A stretch of DNA of 64,000 nucleotides from Streptomyces sp. TLI_171 (GTDB lineage: Bacteria; Actinomycetota; Actinomycetes; Streptomycetales; Streptomycetaceae): positions 7,405,001 to 7,469,000 of the forward strand of contig NZ_RAPS01000001.1 in the NCBI RefSeq assembly GCF_003610255.1, written 5' to 3'. Position 1 is the first letter of the stretch. Each line of letters begins with the position of its first letter. Positions 24,740-34,763 of the stretch are shown here, piece by piece. The position numbers and the translations under genes were made by a program. The notes beneath the pieces were generated by a model. It saw nothing but the letters and a program-made list of their open reading frames with translations. It did not search any database and had not been told where the DNA came from.

Positions 24740-26001
24740 GCCGCCGGGTCGCGGTGACCGGGATCGGCGTGGTCGCGCCCGGCGGCATCGGCGTCCCGCG
24801 GTTCTGGGAGCTGCTGACCGCCGGTCGCACCGCCACCCGCGGCATCACCCTGTTCGACCCGGAGGGCTTCCGGTCCCGGATCGCCGCCGAGTGCGACTTC
24901 GACCCGGCCGCGCACGGCCTGACGCCCGATCAGGTGGCCCGCAACGACCGGTACGTGCAGTTCGCGCTGGTCGCCGCCGCCGAGGCGGTCGCCGACGCCG
25001 GGCTCGACCCGGAGCGCGAGGACCCGTGGCGGATCGGCGTCTCGCTCGGCACCGCGGTCGGCGGCACCACCCGGCTGGAACACGACTACGTGCTGGTCAG
25101 CAACCGCGGCGAGCACTGGGGCGTCGACCACCGGGCCGCCCAGCCGCACCTGGAGCGGGCGTTCTCCCCGTCCACGCTGGCCTCCGCGGTCGCCGAGCGG
25201 TTCGGCGCCCACGGCCCGGTGCAGACCGTCTCCACGGGCTGCACCTCCGGCCTGGACGCCGTCGGCTACGCGGCGCTCGCCATCGAGGAGGGCCGCGCCG
25301 ACGTGATCGTCGCCGGAGCCTGCGACTCGCCGATCTCCCCGATCACGGTCGCCTGCTTCGACGCCATCAAGGCCACCTCGGCCCGCAACGACGACCCCGA
25401 GCACGCCTCCCGCCCGTTCGACGCCGGCCGCGACGGCTTCGTGCTCGGCGAGGGCGGCGCGGTGCTGGTGCTGGAGGAGTGGGAGCACGCCCGGCGGCGC
25501 GGCGCCCGGATCTACGCCGAACTCGGCGGCTTCGCCACCTTCGGCAACGCGTACCACATGACCGGGCTCACCCAGGACGGCCTGGAGATGTCCGAGGCGA
25601 TCGACCGGGCCCTCGCCCACGCCGAGGTCCCCGGCGAGGCGGTCGACTACGTCAACGCGCACGGCTCCGGCACCAAGCAGAACGACCGGCACGAGACCGC
25701 CGCGGTCAAACGCTCGCTCGGTGAGCACGCCCGGCGGACCCCGATGAGCTCCATCAAGTCGATGGTCGGGCACTCGCTCGGCGCGATCGGCGCCATCGAG
25801 CTGGTCGCCTGCACCCTCGCCCTGCACCACGGCGTGGTCCCGCCGACCGCCAACTACACCGAACGCGACCCCGAGTGCGACCTCGACTACGTCCCCCGCA
25901 CCGCCCGCGAGGCCCGGCTGCGGCACGTGCTCTCGGTCGGCAGCGGCTTCGGCGGATTCCAGTCCGCGGTCGTGCTGAGCAAGGTGGAGGCGGCCGCATG
26001 A
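24736..26001 (+). CDS. Type II polyketide ketosynthase alpha subunit (KS-alpha)
   Basis: A 421-residue ketosynthase. All catalytic residues of the actinorhodin-type KS are in register: Cys169 in VSTGCTSGLDA, His309 in VNAHGSGT, Lys341 and His346 in SIKSMVGHSLGA. With the chain-length factor encoded next, it condenses malonyl-ACP units into a poly-beta-keto chain. Start GTG 24736 overlaps the cupin stop, and its own stop overlaps the next start (ATGA), so KS and CLF are translationally coupled. Gene order places it with spore-pigment (WhiE-ORFIII) synthases. Confidence 0.95.
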   Translation: MSRRVAVTGIGVVAPGGIGVPRFWELLTAGRTATRGITLFDPEGFRSRIAAECDFDPAAHGLTPDQVARNDRYVQFALVAAAEAVADAGLDPEREDPWRIGVSLGTAVGGTTRLEHDYVLVSNRGEHWGVDHRAAQPHLERAFSPSTLASAVAERFGAHGPVQTVSTGCTSGLDAVGYAALAIEEGRADVIVAGACDSPISPITVACFDAIKATSARNDDPEHASRPFDAGRDGFVLGEGGAVLVLEEWEHARRRGARIYAELGGFATFGNAYHMTGLTQDGLEMSEAIDRALAHAEVPGEAVDYVNAHGSGTKQNDRHETAAVKRSLGEHARRTPMSSIKSMVGHSLGAIGAIELVACTLALHHGVVPPTANYTERDPECDLDYVPRTAREARLRHVLSVGSGFGGFQSAVVLSKVEAAA

Positions 26002-27218
26002 GCGAACGCTGCGCGGTGATCACCGGCGTCGGCGTGGTCGCCCCGAACGGGATCGGCGCGGACGACTACTGGAAGGCCCTGCGGGAAGGCCGCTCGACGC
26101 TCGGCCCGATCGACCGGGAGGGCTGCGAACACCTGCCGCTGAAGGTGGCCGGCCTGGTCCGCGGCTTCGACGCCGAGGACTACGTCGAACCGCGGTTCCT
26201 GGTGCAGACCGACCGGTTCACGCACTTCGCGATGGCCGCCGCCGAACTCGCCATGGCCGACGCTGACCTGGCGGACCACCCGGAGGACCCGTTCGGCGTC
26301 GCCGTGGTCACGGCGGCCGGCTCCGGCGGCGGCGAGTTCGGCCAGCGCGAACTGCAGCACCTGTGGGCCGAGGGGCCGCACCACGTCGGGCCGTACCAGT
26401 CGATCGCCTGGTTCTACGCCGCCTCCACCGGACAGATCTCCATCCGCGGCGGCTTCAAGGGCCCCTGCGGGGTGGTCGCCTCCGACGAGGCCGGCGGCCT
26501 GGACGCCCTCGCGCACGCCGCCCGGGCCGTCGCCCGCGGCACCGACGCCGTGCTGGCCGGCGCCGCCGAGGCGCCGATCGCCCCCTACTCGATGGTCTGC
26601 CAGCTCGGCTACCCCGGGCTGTCCACCACCGGGGACCCCGAACGCGCCTACCGCCCGTTCGGCTCGGACGCCGCCGGGTTCGTGCCCGCCGAGGGCGGGG
26701 CGATGTTCGTCGTCGAGGACGAGGCCGCGGCCCGCCGGCGCGGCGCCCGGGCCCGCGCCCGGATCGCCGGCCACACCGCGACCTTCACCGGCGCCGCCCA
26801 ATGGGCCGACAGCCGGGCCGGCCTCGCCCACGCGATCCGCGGCGCCCTCGCCGAGGCGCACTGCCCGCCCGACGAGGTCGACGTGGTGTTCGCCGACGCT
26901 CTCGGCGTCCCCGAGGCCGACCGCGCCGAGGCCCTCGCCCTGGCCGACGCCCTCGGCGAACACGCCGAACGGGTCCCCGTCACCGCCCCCAAGGCCGGCC
27001 TCGGCCGGGCCCACTGCGGCGCGTCGGCGCTCGACGTCGCCGCCGCCGTGCTCGCCCTGGAGAACGGCCTGATCCCGCCCACCCCGCACACCGCGGACAG
27101 CCCGCACGGCCTCGACCTGGTCTTCGGGCACCCGCGCTCCGCCGAACTGCGCACCGCCCTGGTGCTCAGCCGCGGCCTGATGGGCTCCAACACCGCCCTG
27201 CTGCTGCGCCGGGCCTGA
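25998..27218 (+). CDS. Chain-length factor (KS-beta) with Glu at the active-site position
   Basis: A 406-residue KS-beta partner. Aligning VVASDEAGGLDA with the KS-alpha block VSTGCTSGLDA puts Glu164 where KS-alpha has the catalytic Cys; most antibiotic chain-length factors have Gln there. The KS-alpha His309 block is also replaced (FADALGVPEADR), as normal for this subunit. It sets chain length and primes by decarboxylating malonyl-ACP. Without a structure I cannot give the number of extender units. Confidence 0.93.
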   Translation: MSERCAVITGVGVVAPNGIGADDYWKALREGRSTLGPIDREGCEHLPLKVAGLVRGFDAEDYVEPRFLVQTDRFTHFAMAAAELAMADADLADHPEDPFGVAVVTAAGSGGGEFGQRELQHLWAEGPHHVGPYQSIAWFYAASTGQISIRGGFKGPCGVVASDEAGGLDALAHAARAVARGTDAVLAGAAEAPIAPYSMVCQLGYPGLSTTGDPERAYRPFGSDAAGFVPAEGGAMFVVEDEAAARRRGARARARIAGHTATFTGAAQWADSRAGLAHAIRGALAEAHCPPDEVDVVFADALGVPEADRAEALALADALGEHAERVPVTAPKAGLGRAHCGASALDVAAAVLALENGLIPPTPHTADSPHGLDLVFGHPRSAELRTALVLSRGLMGSNTALLLRRA

Positions 27219-27239
27219 CACACCGCCAAGGAGCAAGCC

Positions 27240-27494
27240 ATGAACCCCGAGATCTCCTACGAGGAACTCGCCACCCTGATCAAGACCAGGGCCGGCGTGC
27301 AGGTCACCGTCGACGAACTCGCCGACCCCGGCTGCATGTTCCTGGACCTCGGCGTCGACTCGCTGGGCGTGCTGGGCGTCCTCTCCGACCTGGAGAACCG
27401 CTACGGCGTCGCCATCGACTCCTCCGACCTGCTCGGCCGCCCCGTCGCCGAGTTCCTGCAGACCGTCAACTCCTCCGTGAAGGCTGGTGCCTGA
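27240..27494 (+). CDS. Type II polyketide acyl carrier protein
   Basis: An 84-residue acidic ACP with the phosphopantetheine site LGVDSLGVLG (Ser41). It carries the growing chain for the KS/CLF pair. AAGGAGCAAGCC ahead of the ATG is a good ribosome site. No phosphopantetheinyl transferase is encoded in the window, so activation must come from elsewhere. Confidence 0.95.
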   Translation: MNPEISYEELATLIKTRAGVQVTVDELADPGCMFLDLGVDSLGVLGVLSDLENRYGVAIDSSDLLGRPVAEFLQTVNSSVKAGA

Positions 27495-27495
27495 G

Positions 27496-27954
27496 ATGCC
27501 CGGACACACCGACAACACGATCGTCATCGACGCCCCCGTCGACCTGGTCTGGGACATGACCAACGACCTGGAGAACTGGCCGCAGCTGTTCAGCGAGTAC
27601 GCCTCCGTCGAGGTCCTCGACCGGCAGGGCGAACTGGTCCGGTTCCGGCTCACCATGCACCCCGACGAGAACGGCCAGGTGTGGAGCTGGGTCTCCGAGC
27701 GCGAGACCGACCGCGACAAGCTCGCCGTCCGGGCCCGCCGCGTCGAACCCGGCCCGTTCGAGTTCATGGAGATCCGCTGGGAGTACGAGGAGGTGCCGCA
27801 GGGCACCCGGATGCGCTGGATCCAGGACTTCGCGATGAAGCCCACCGCGCCCGTCGACGACCTCGGCATGACCGACCGGATCAACCAGAACTCCAAGGTC
27901 CAGATGGAACTCATCCGCGCCAAGGTCGAGCACCGCGCCGGAGCGGCCGGATGA
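27496..27954 (+). CDS. Polyketide aromatase/cyclase, START-like fold (WhiE-ORFVI-like)
   Basis: A 152-residue single-domain cyclase of the polyketide_cyc/SRPBCC group (TIVIDAPVDLVWDMTNDLE at the start, WSWVSERETD and MRWIQDFAMKPTAPVDD later). It guides first-ring folding and aromatisation, like the TcmN N-terminal domain and WhiE-ORFVI. It starts 1 base after the ACP stop and its stop overlaps the next gene by ATGA, so it lies inside the polyketide operon. Confidence 0.9.
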   Translation: MPGHTDNTIVIDAPVDLVWDMTNDLENWPQLFSEYASVEVLDRQGELVRFRLTMHPDENGQVWSWVSERETDRDKLAVRARRVEPGPFEFMEIRWEYEEVPQGTRMRWIQDFAMKPTAPVDDLGMTDRINQNSKVQMELIRAKVEHRAGAAG

Positions 27955-28280
27955 CCGGCATGCACCGCGCCCTGATCGTGGCCCGGATGAAACCCGGCAC
28001 CGCCGACCACATCGCCGGCGTCTTCGCCGACTCCGACCGCGGCGAACTGCCCGGCCTGATCGGCGTCAGCAGCCGCAGCCTGTTCCAGTTCGGCGACGTC
28101 TACCTGCACCTCATCGAGTCCGAGCGCCCCGCCGGACCCGAGGTCGCCAAGTACGCCGCCCACCCCGAGTTCCGCGACATCAGCGAACGCCTGGCCGTCT
28201 ACGTCGACGCCTACGACCCGGCGACCTGGCGCAGCCCCAAGGACGCCATGGCGCACGAGTTCTACCGCTGGGAACGCTGA
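27951..28280 (+). CDS. TcmI-family polyketide cyclase (WhiE-ORFVII-like)
   Basis: A 109-residue ferredoxin-like cyclase of the TcmI family. It begins MTGMHRALIVARMKPGTA and contains DLPGLIGVSSRSLFQF-like and YLHLIESERP segments typical of the group. These enzymes close later rings of the polyketide. It overlaps the aromatase gene by four bases. Confidence 0.9.
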   Translation: MTGMHRALIVARMKPGTADHIAGVFADSDRGELPGLIGVSSRSLFQFGDVYLHLIESERPAGPEVAKYAAHPEFRDISERLAVYVDAYDPATWRSPKDAMAHEFYRWER

Positions 28281-28315
28281 ACCGCCTCTTGAGACGCAGG
28301 GAAGGGAGAGCCGCC

Positions 28316-29997
<1,682 letters not shown>

Positions 29998-30001
<4 letters not shown>

Positions 30002-30504
30002 CCGTCGAGGTGAAACCCGAGGCCCCGCGCGGGCGGATCACCCTGATCGGCGACGGCAGCACCGGCGACCCCGTCGCCGACCTCACCGCGCTGTGCCGCA
30101 GCGTCGCCGAACTCGCCCGCACCACCACCCGGCCGCCCAGCCGGATCCGGCTGGAACACCTCGGCACCGCCGTCGAGGTCGAATGGGCGACCGCCGCCGC
30201 GCACCTGACCGCCGAGCAGCCCGCCGCCGAACCCGCCGGCGGCCTGATCGCCGCCGAGGACGGCGCCCACCACGTGGGCGCGCCGATGGTCGGCACCTTC
30301 TACCGCTCGCCCGAACCCGGCGCTCCGCCGTTCGTCGCCGTCGGCGACACCGTGACCCCCGGCCAGCCGATCGGCATCCTCGAAGTGATGAAGATGATGA
30401 GCCCCGTCGAGGCCGACGTCGCCGGGCGGGTGGTGGAGATCCTGGTCGACGACGGGGCCTCCGTGGAGTTCCAGCAGCCGCTGATCGCCGTCGAGCCGGT
30501 CTAG
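29998..30504 (+). CDS. accB: Biotin carboxyl carrier protein of acetyl-CoA carboxylase
   Basis: A 168-residue stand-alone BCCP. The C-terminal biotinyl domain has the thumb-like GAPMVGTFYRSPEPGAPPF and the biotin-attachment site EVMKMMSPVEAD, with Lys132 as the modified residue. The N-terminal 80 residues are a flexible linker-like part. It shuttles carboxybiotin between the biotin carboxylase encoded 9 bases downstream and the AccDA fusion upstream. Confidence 0.93.
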
Positions 30505-30513
30505 GGGCGCGGG

Positions 30514-31866
30514 ATGTTCTCCACCGTGCTGATCGCCAACCGCGGCGAGATCGCCCTGCGGATCGCCCGCACCTGCCGGGAGCTGGGCATCCGCACCGTC
30601 GCCGTGCACTCCACCGCCGACCGCGACTCGGCGGTGGTCCGTTTCGCCGACCGGGCCGTCCACCTGGGACCGTCCGCCGCCAAGGCCAGCTACCTGCACA
30701 TCCCGTCCATCATCGAGGCGGCCCGGCTCACCGGCGCCGAGGCCGTCCACCCCGGCTACGGCTTCCTCTCCGAGGACCCCGACTTCGCCGAGATCTGCGA
30801 GGCCAACGGCCTGACCTTCATCGGGCCGCCGCCGCACGTGATGGAACAGCTCGGGGACAAGGCCGTCGCCCGCCGCCTGATGGGCGAGGCCGGACTGCCC
30901 GTGCTGCCCGGCTCGGTCGGCGCCGTCCGCAGTCCCGCCGAGGCCCGCGAGACCGCCGCCGCCGTCGGCTACCCCGTCATCCTCAAGGCGGTGGCCGGCG
31001 GCGGCGGTCGCGGCATGGCCGTCGTCCGGGACCCCTCCGACATGGCCGGCGCCTACCAGGAGACCCGCGCGCACGCCCGCGCCGTGTTCGGCGACGAACG
31101 GCTCTACCTGGAACGCTACGTCGACGGCGCCCGGCACATCGAGGTGCAGGTGCTGTGCGACACCCACGGCAACGCCGTCCACCTCGCCGAACGCGACTGC
31201 TCCGTGCAGCGTCGGCACCAGAAGCTGATCGAGGAGTCCCCGGCGCCCAACCTGCCGGACCCGCTGCGCCGCGAGATCTGCGCCGCCGCCGTGCGCGGTG
31301 CGCTCGCCGTCGGCTACGTCGGCGCCGCCACCTTCGAGTTCGTGCTCGCCCCCGACGACTCGTTCTACCTGATGGAGGTCAACTGCCGCCTGCAGGTCGA
31401 ACACCCCGTCACCGAGATGGTCACCGGCATCGACCTGGTCCGCGAGCAGCTCACCATCGCCGCCGGCGAGCGCCTGACGCTCCGCCAGGACGCCGTCCGC
31501 CCGCGCGGGGTCGCCGTCGAGGCCCGGGTCAACGCCGAGGACCCCGACCGGGGCTTCCTGCCCACCCCCGGGCTGCTCACCGAGTTCGTCCCGCCCGGCG
31601 GCCCGTTCGTGCGGGTCGACACCCACGCCTACCCGGGCTGGCTGATCGGCCCCGACTACGACTCGCTGCTGGCCAAGACCGTCGCCTGGGCGCCCGACCG
31701 GGAGCAGGCGATCGCCCGCCTGGACCGCGCGCTCGACGAGTTCCGGATCGACGGCCCGGGCGTCCGCACCACCACCGGCTACCTGCGCCGCGTCCTCGCC
31801 GACCCGCGCTTCCGGGCCGGCCGTCACACCACCGGCCTGGTGGCGGAGCTGGCCGCCACCGTCTGA
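30514..31866 (+). CDS. accC: Biotin carboxylase subunit of acetyl-CoA carboxylase
   Basis: A 450-residue stand-alone biotin carboxylase, the normal AccC length. The ATP-grasp loop is KAVAGGGGRGMAVV, and the catalytic block reads MEVNCRLQVEHPVTE, with Cys where MNTR is more common. It carboxylates the biotin on the BCCP encoded just upstream. It is the last gene of the rightward operon and is followed after 10 bases by a perfect hairpin. Confidence 0.94.
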   Translation: MFSTVLIANRGEIALRIARTCRELGIRTVAVHSTADRDSAVVRFADRAVHLGPSAAKASYLHIPSIIEAARLTGAEAVHPGYGFLSEDPDFAEICEANGLTFIGPPPHVMEQLGDKAVARRLMGEAGLPVLPGSVGAVRSPAEARETAAAVGYPVILKAVAGGGGRGMAVVRDPSDMAGAYQETRAHARAVFGDERLYLERYVDGARHIEVQVLCDTHGNAVHLAERDCSVQRRHQKLIEESPAPNLPDPLRREICAAAVRGALAVGYVGAATFEFVLAPDDSFYLMEVNCRLQVEHPVTEMVTGIDLVREQLTIAAGERLTLRQDAVRPRGVAVEARVNAEDPDRGFLPTPGLLTEFVPPGGPFVRVDTHAYPGWLIGPDYDSLLAKTVAWAPDREQAIARLDRALDEFRIDGPGVRTTTGYLRRVLADPRFRAGRHTTGLVAELAATV

Positions 31867-31876
31867 CCCCGGCCGA

Positions 31877-31927
31877 CCGAAGCGGCGGGCCCCGAACGAC
31901 CGAGTCGTTCGGGGCCCGCCGCTTCGG
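31877..31927. terminator. Perfect 23-bp bidirectional hairpin
   Basis: Bases 31877-31899 are exactly complementary to 31905-31927 around a 5-base loop (CCGAG). It sits between the convergent accC stop (31866) and the methyltransferase stop (31936), so one element can end transcription from both sides. Confidence 0.88.
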
Positions 31928-31935
31928 CCCGGGGC

Positions 31936-33009
31936 CTACTGCACGGTGCAGGAGAAGGCGTGCAGGTACGGGTTGACCGGGGCGACGCCGTCCAGCCGCA
32001 GGCCGGCCTCGGTGATCAGGCCGGTCAGGCTGCCGCGGGTGTGCTTGGCGCCGCCGACGTTGAGCAGCAGCAGCAGGTCCATCGCGGTGGTGAACCGCAT
32101 CGAGGGGGAGTCGTCGACCAGGTTCTCCACGATCACCACCTTGGCGCCGGGGCGGGCCACGTCGCGCAGGTTGCGCAGGGTGCGGCGGGTGGACTCGTCG
32201 TCCCACTCCAGGATGTTCTTCACCAGGTACAGGTCGGCCTGCACCGGGATCGCCACCCGGCAGTCGCCCGGCACCAGGCTGGCCCGGTCCGCGAGCGCGC
32301 CGCCCGGCAGCAGCCGCGGATCGGCGTGCTCGACCACCTTCGGCAGGTCCAGCAGGGTGCCCCGCAGGTCGGGGTGCCGCTCCAGCAGCTCGGCCACCAC
32401 CTGGCCCTGGCCGCCGCCGATGTCCGCGACCGAGCTGATGCCGGTCAGGTCGAGGAACCCGGCCAGGTCCTGCGCGGACTGGCGGCTGGACTGGGTCATC
32501 GCCCGGTTGAACAGCGCGGCGCTCTCCGGCGCGTCGTCGTGCAGGTACTGGAAGAACTCCTTGCCGAAGGTGTCGCTGAACACGCTGCGGCCGGTGCGCA
32601 CCGCGTCGTCCAGCCGCGACCAGGACTGCCAGGTCCACGGCTCGGTGCACCACAGCGCGATGTCGCGCAGGCTGCCCGCCTCGTCGGCGCGCAGCAGCCG
32701 CGACAGCGGGGTGTGCCGGTAGCGGCCGTCGGCATCCTCGGCGAACACCTCGTAGCAGGCCAGCGCCCGCAGCAGGCGGCGCAGCGGGCCGGGTTCGACG
32801 CCCAGCCGCTCGGCGAGCTGCTCGGCGGTGGCGGGCTGCTCGTCGAGCGCGTCGGGCAGCCGCAGGCTGGCGGCGGCGCGGACCGCGCCCGCGCAGGCGG
32901 CGCCGAACACCAGCTCGCGCAGCAGCATCGCGGGCGGCACGGACAGCGGAGGTGCGGAGGTGGAGGTCGCGGAGGTCGCGGTGGTGGGGGCGGTCGGAGC
33001 GGAGGTCAT
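31936..33009 (-). CDS. O-methyltransferase-like protein lacking the usual catalytic His
   Basis: A 357-residue protein of the acetylserotonin/DnrK-type small-molecule O-methyltransferase family: N-terminal dimerisation helices, then a SAM-binding Rossmann domain with VADIGGGQGQVVAELL near residue 195. The catalytic block, usually ILHDWDDE, here reads KNILEWDDE (264-272), one residue short and without the His. It may therefore use another base or catalyse a non-methylating reaction, as RdmB does. GAAAGG precedes the ATG. It is convergent with the polyketide operon and probably a tailoring enzyme. Confidence 0.85.
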   Translation of the reverse strand: MTSAPTAPTTATSATSTSAPPLSVPPAMLLRELVFGAACAGAVRAAASLRLPDALDEQPATAEQLAERLGVEPGPLRRLLRALACYEVFAEDADGRYRHTPLSRLLRADEAGSLRDIALWCTEPWTWQSWSRLDDAVRTGRSVFSDTFGKEFFQYLHDDAPESAALFNRAMTQSSRQSAQDLAGFLDLTGISSVADIGGGQGQVVAELLERHPDLRGTLLDLPKVVEHADPRLLPGGALADRASLVPGDCRVAIPVQADLYLVKNILEWDDESTRRTLRNLRDVARPGAKVVIVENLVDDSPSMRFTTAMDLLLLLNVGGAKHTRGSLTGLITEAGLRLDGVAPVNPYLHAFSCTVQ

Positions 33010-33060
33010 GGTGCGGCGGCCTTTCGTCGGGGGGCCGTGGGGACGGAGCCTGAAGGGGCG

Positions 33061-34173
33061 TCAGCAGTGGCCGGAGGGTTCGGAGGTGCGGCAGGCGTTG
33101 TCGGTGAAGACGTTGCCGGTGCCCTTGGGGTCGCGGTCGGCGAGGTCGGCGGGCAGGTCGTCGCGCAGCGCGTTGCCGGTGACGGTGGCCCGGGCGTTCG
33201 GGGCGCCGACCACGCTCGGGTACAGCACGATGCCGCCCGACATGGGGGAGGCACCGGTGTGGTCGGAGATCTGGTTGCCGGTGACGGTGACGTCCTCGGT
33301 GCCGGTCAGCAGGATGCCGGTGCCCTGCACGAAGTCCAGGCGCGGATTGGGCGGGCAGTACCGGTTGTTGGCGCGCACGACGTTGTCCCGGACGGTCAGC
33401 GCACCCGCCCGCGGCACGCCGTCGTCGCCGACCACGAACACCCCGCCGCAGTTCCCGGACGCCAGGTTGGCCTGCACCGTCAGGTCGCGGACCCGGCGCA
33501 GCTGCAGGCCGATCCGGTTGCCGGTCAGCCGGTTCGCGGACACCTCGGTGCCCAGGGTGTCCAGCGCGCCGCCCTTGCGGTCGTACCAGTTGGCGACGAA
33601 GATCCCCGCCTGGCCGTTGTCGCGCGCCTCGTTGTCGGTCAGCACCGTCCGGGTCGACATCTCGACACTGATGCCCTGCAGCCCGTTCTCGCGGGCCACC
33701 ACCTGGCGCACCGTCAGACCGTCGGTGACGGCCGCGGTGATCCCGTTGTGCGCGAAGCCCGCCACCGCGAGACCCTCCACCAGCACCCCGGACAGGCGGC
33801 GCACCGGCGCGCCCTGGGCGTCCGAACTGCCGGACACGCACAGCCCGTTGCCGGCCGCCGCGCACGCGCTCCGATCGGCCGGGTCGGGGACCAGCACGGT
33901 GCGGGCGCCCTGCCCGCGCAGCGTCACCCGGTCGGTGGTCAGGGTGACGCTGCCGGGGTAGCTGCCCGCGGCGAGCTCGACCACGTCGCCCGGGCGGGCC
34001 GCGTCCACCGCGGCCTGGACCGAGGAACCGGGTGCGACCCGGTGCACGCTCGGCCCGGTCGGTGCGGCCGCCGCGGGGGCGACGGCCAGCAGGGCGGGCA
34101 CCGTGCAGGCGCAGGACAGCAGAACGGCGGCGAGGCGGGTACGCGGGCGCGCCGGGGCGAAGAGAGCAGTCAT
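33061..34173 (-). CDS. Secreted right-handed beta-helix protein
   Basis: A 370-residue exported protein. A signal peptide follows the start (MTALFAPARPRTRLAAVLLS, then a hydrophobic run ending in APAAAA). The rest shows repeated short strands with N-G-I and N-x-V turns (HNGITAAVTDGLTVR, ENGLQGISVEMSTRT), the hallmark of parallel beta-helix proteins such as pectate lyases and NosD. Four or more Cys are scattered in the helix. The start 34173 has no good ribosome site, so initiation may be leaderless or slightly elsewhere. Substrate unknown; a sugar polymer is typical. Confidence 0.8.
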   Translation of the reverse strand: MTALFAPARPRTRLAAVLLSCACTVPALLAVAPAAAAPTGPSVHRVAPGSSVQAAVDAARPGDVVELAAGSYPGSVTLTTDRVTLRGQGARTVLVPDPADRSACAAAGNGLCVSGSSDAQGAPVRRLSGVLVEGLAVAGFAHNGITAAVTDGLTVRQVVARENGLQGISVEMSTRTVLTDNEARDNGQAGIFVANWYDRKGGALDTLGTEVSANRLTGNRIGLQLRRVRDLTVQANLASGNCGGVFVVGDDGVPRAGALTVRDNVVRANNRYCPPNPRLDFVQGTGILLTGTEDVTVTGNQISDHTGASPMSGGIVLYPSVVGAPNARATVTGNALRDDLPADLADRDPKGTGNVFTDNACRTSEPSGHC

Positions 34174-34431
34174 CGAAAGGAGCCGGCTTCCAGAAGTCGC
34201 GGTCGCGGACGGCGTCGGCGCGCCCGCCGCCTCGAAGCTATGGTCGCGGCCCGGCCGCGGCCAGCCGGGTTCGGACGCACGGGTTGCGGACACCCGCCGA
34301 CCGGGTGGCAGCGCGACTCAGGGCGCACCCGACGGCCGGAAACAGGTGGCAGGTACCACCCGTACACCCGATCGGGGGGCTCACCGGCCGGGCACCGGGC
34401 CGCGACCGGCGGTCCGAACCACACTGGACCC

Positions 34432-34707
34432 ATGGACATGCAGAGTGGACGTATCGCCGAGCAGACCGAAGCCGCGCCGACCGAACTGCGCCCCACCGGC
34501 GCCGGCCGGGCCCCCCACCTCCCCGCCGAGCCCTCCTCCGCCGACCACTACCGGACCGAGCGGGAGCGCAGCGAGGAGTACCGCCTCGACCAGGAACTCG
34601 AGGAACTCGCCGCACAGGAACCCGCGGTGGCCGCCGACAGCGTCGCGGTCGCCGCCGACGACCCCGCCTGGGACTACGAGGACGTCATCCTCCGCTCCGT
34701 CAACTGA
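34432..34707 (+). CDS. Small acidic hypothetical protein
   Basis: 91 residues, starting MDMQSGRIAEQTEAAPTEL, with a charged helical middle (RTERERSEEYRLDQELEELA) and an acidic tail ending WDYEDVILRSVN. No family recognised. It lies alone in a 590-bp gap between the beta-helix gene and the next membrane protein; codon use is genuine-looking. Confidence 0.5.
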   Translation: MDMQSGRIAEQTEAAPTELRPTGAGRAPHLPAEPSSADHYRTERERSEEYRLDQELEELAAQEPAVAADSVAVAADDPAWDYEDVILRSVN

Positions 34708-34763
34708 CCGCTCCGGCCGCCCCGGTACGCTGTGCGCTGACCGACGGGGCGGGGAGAGCGGTA

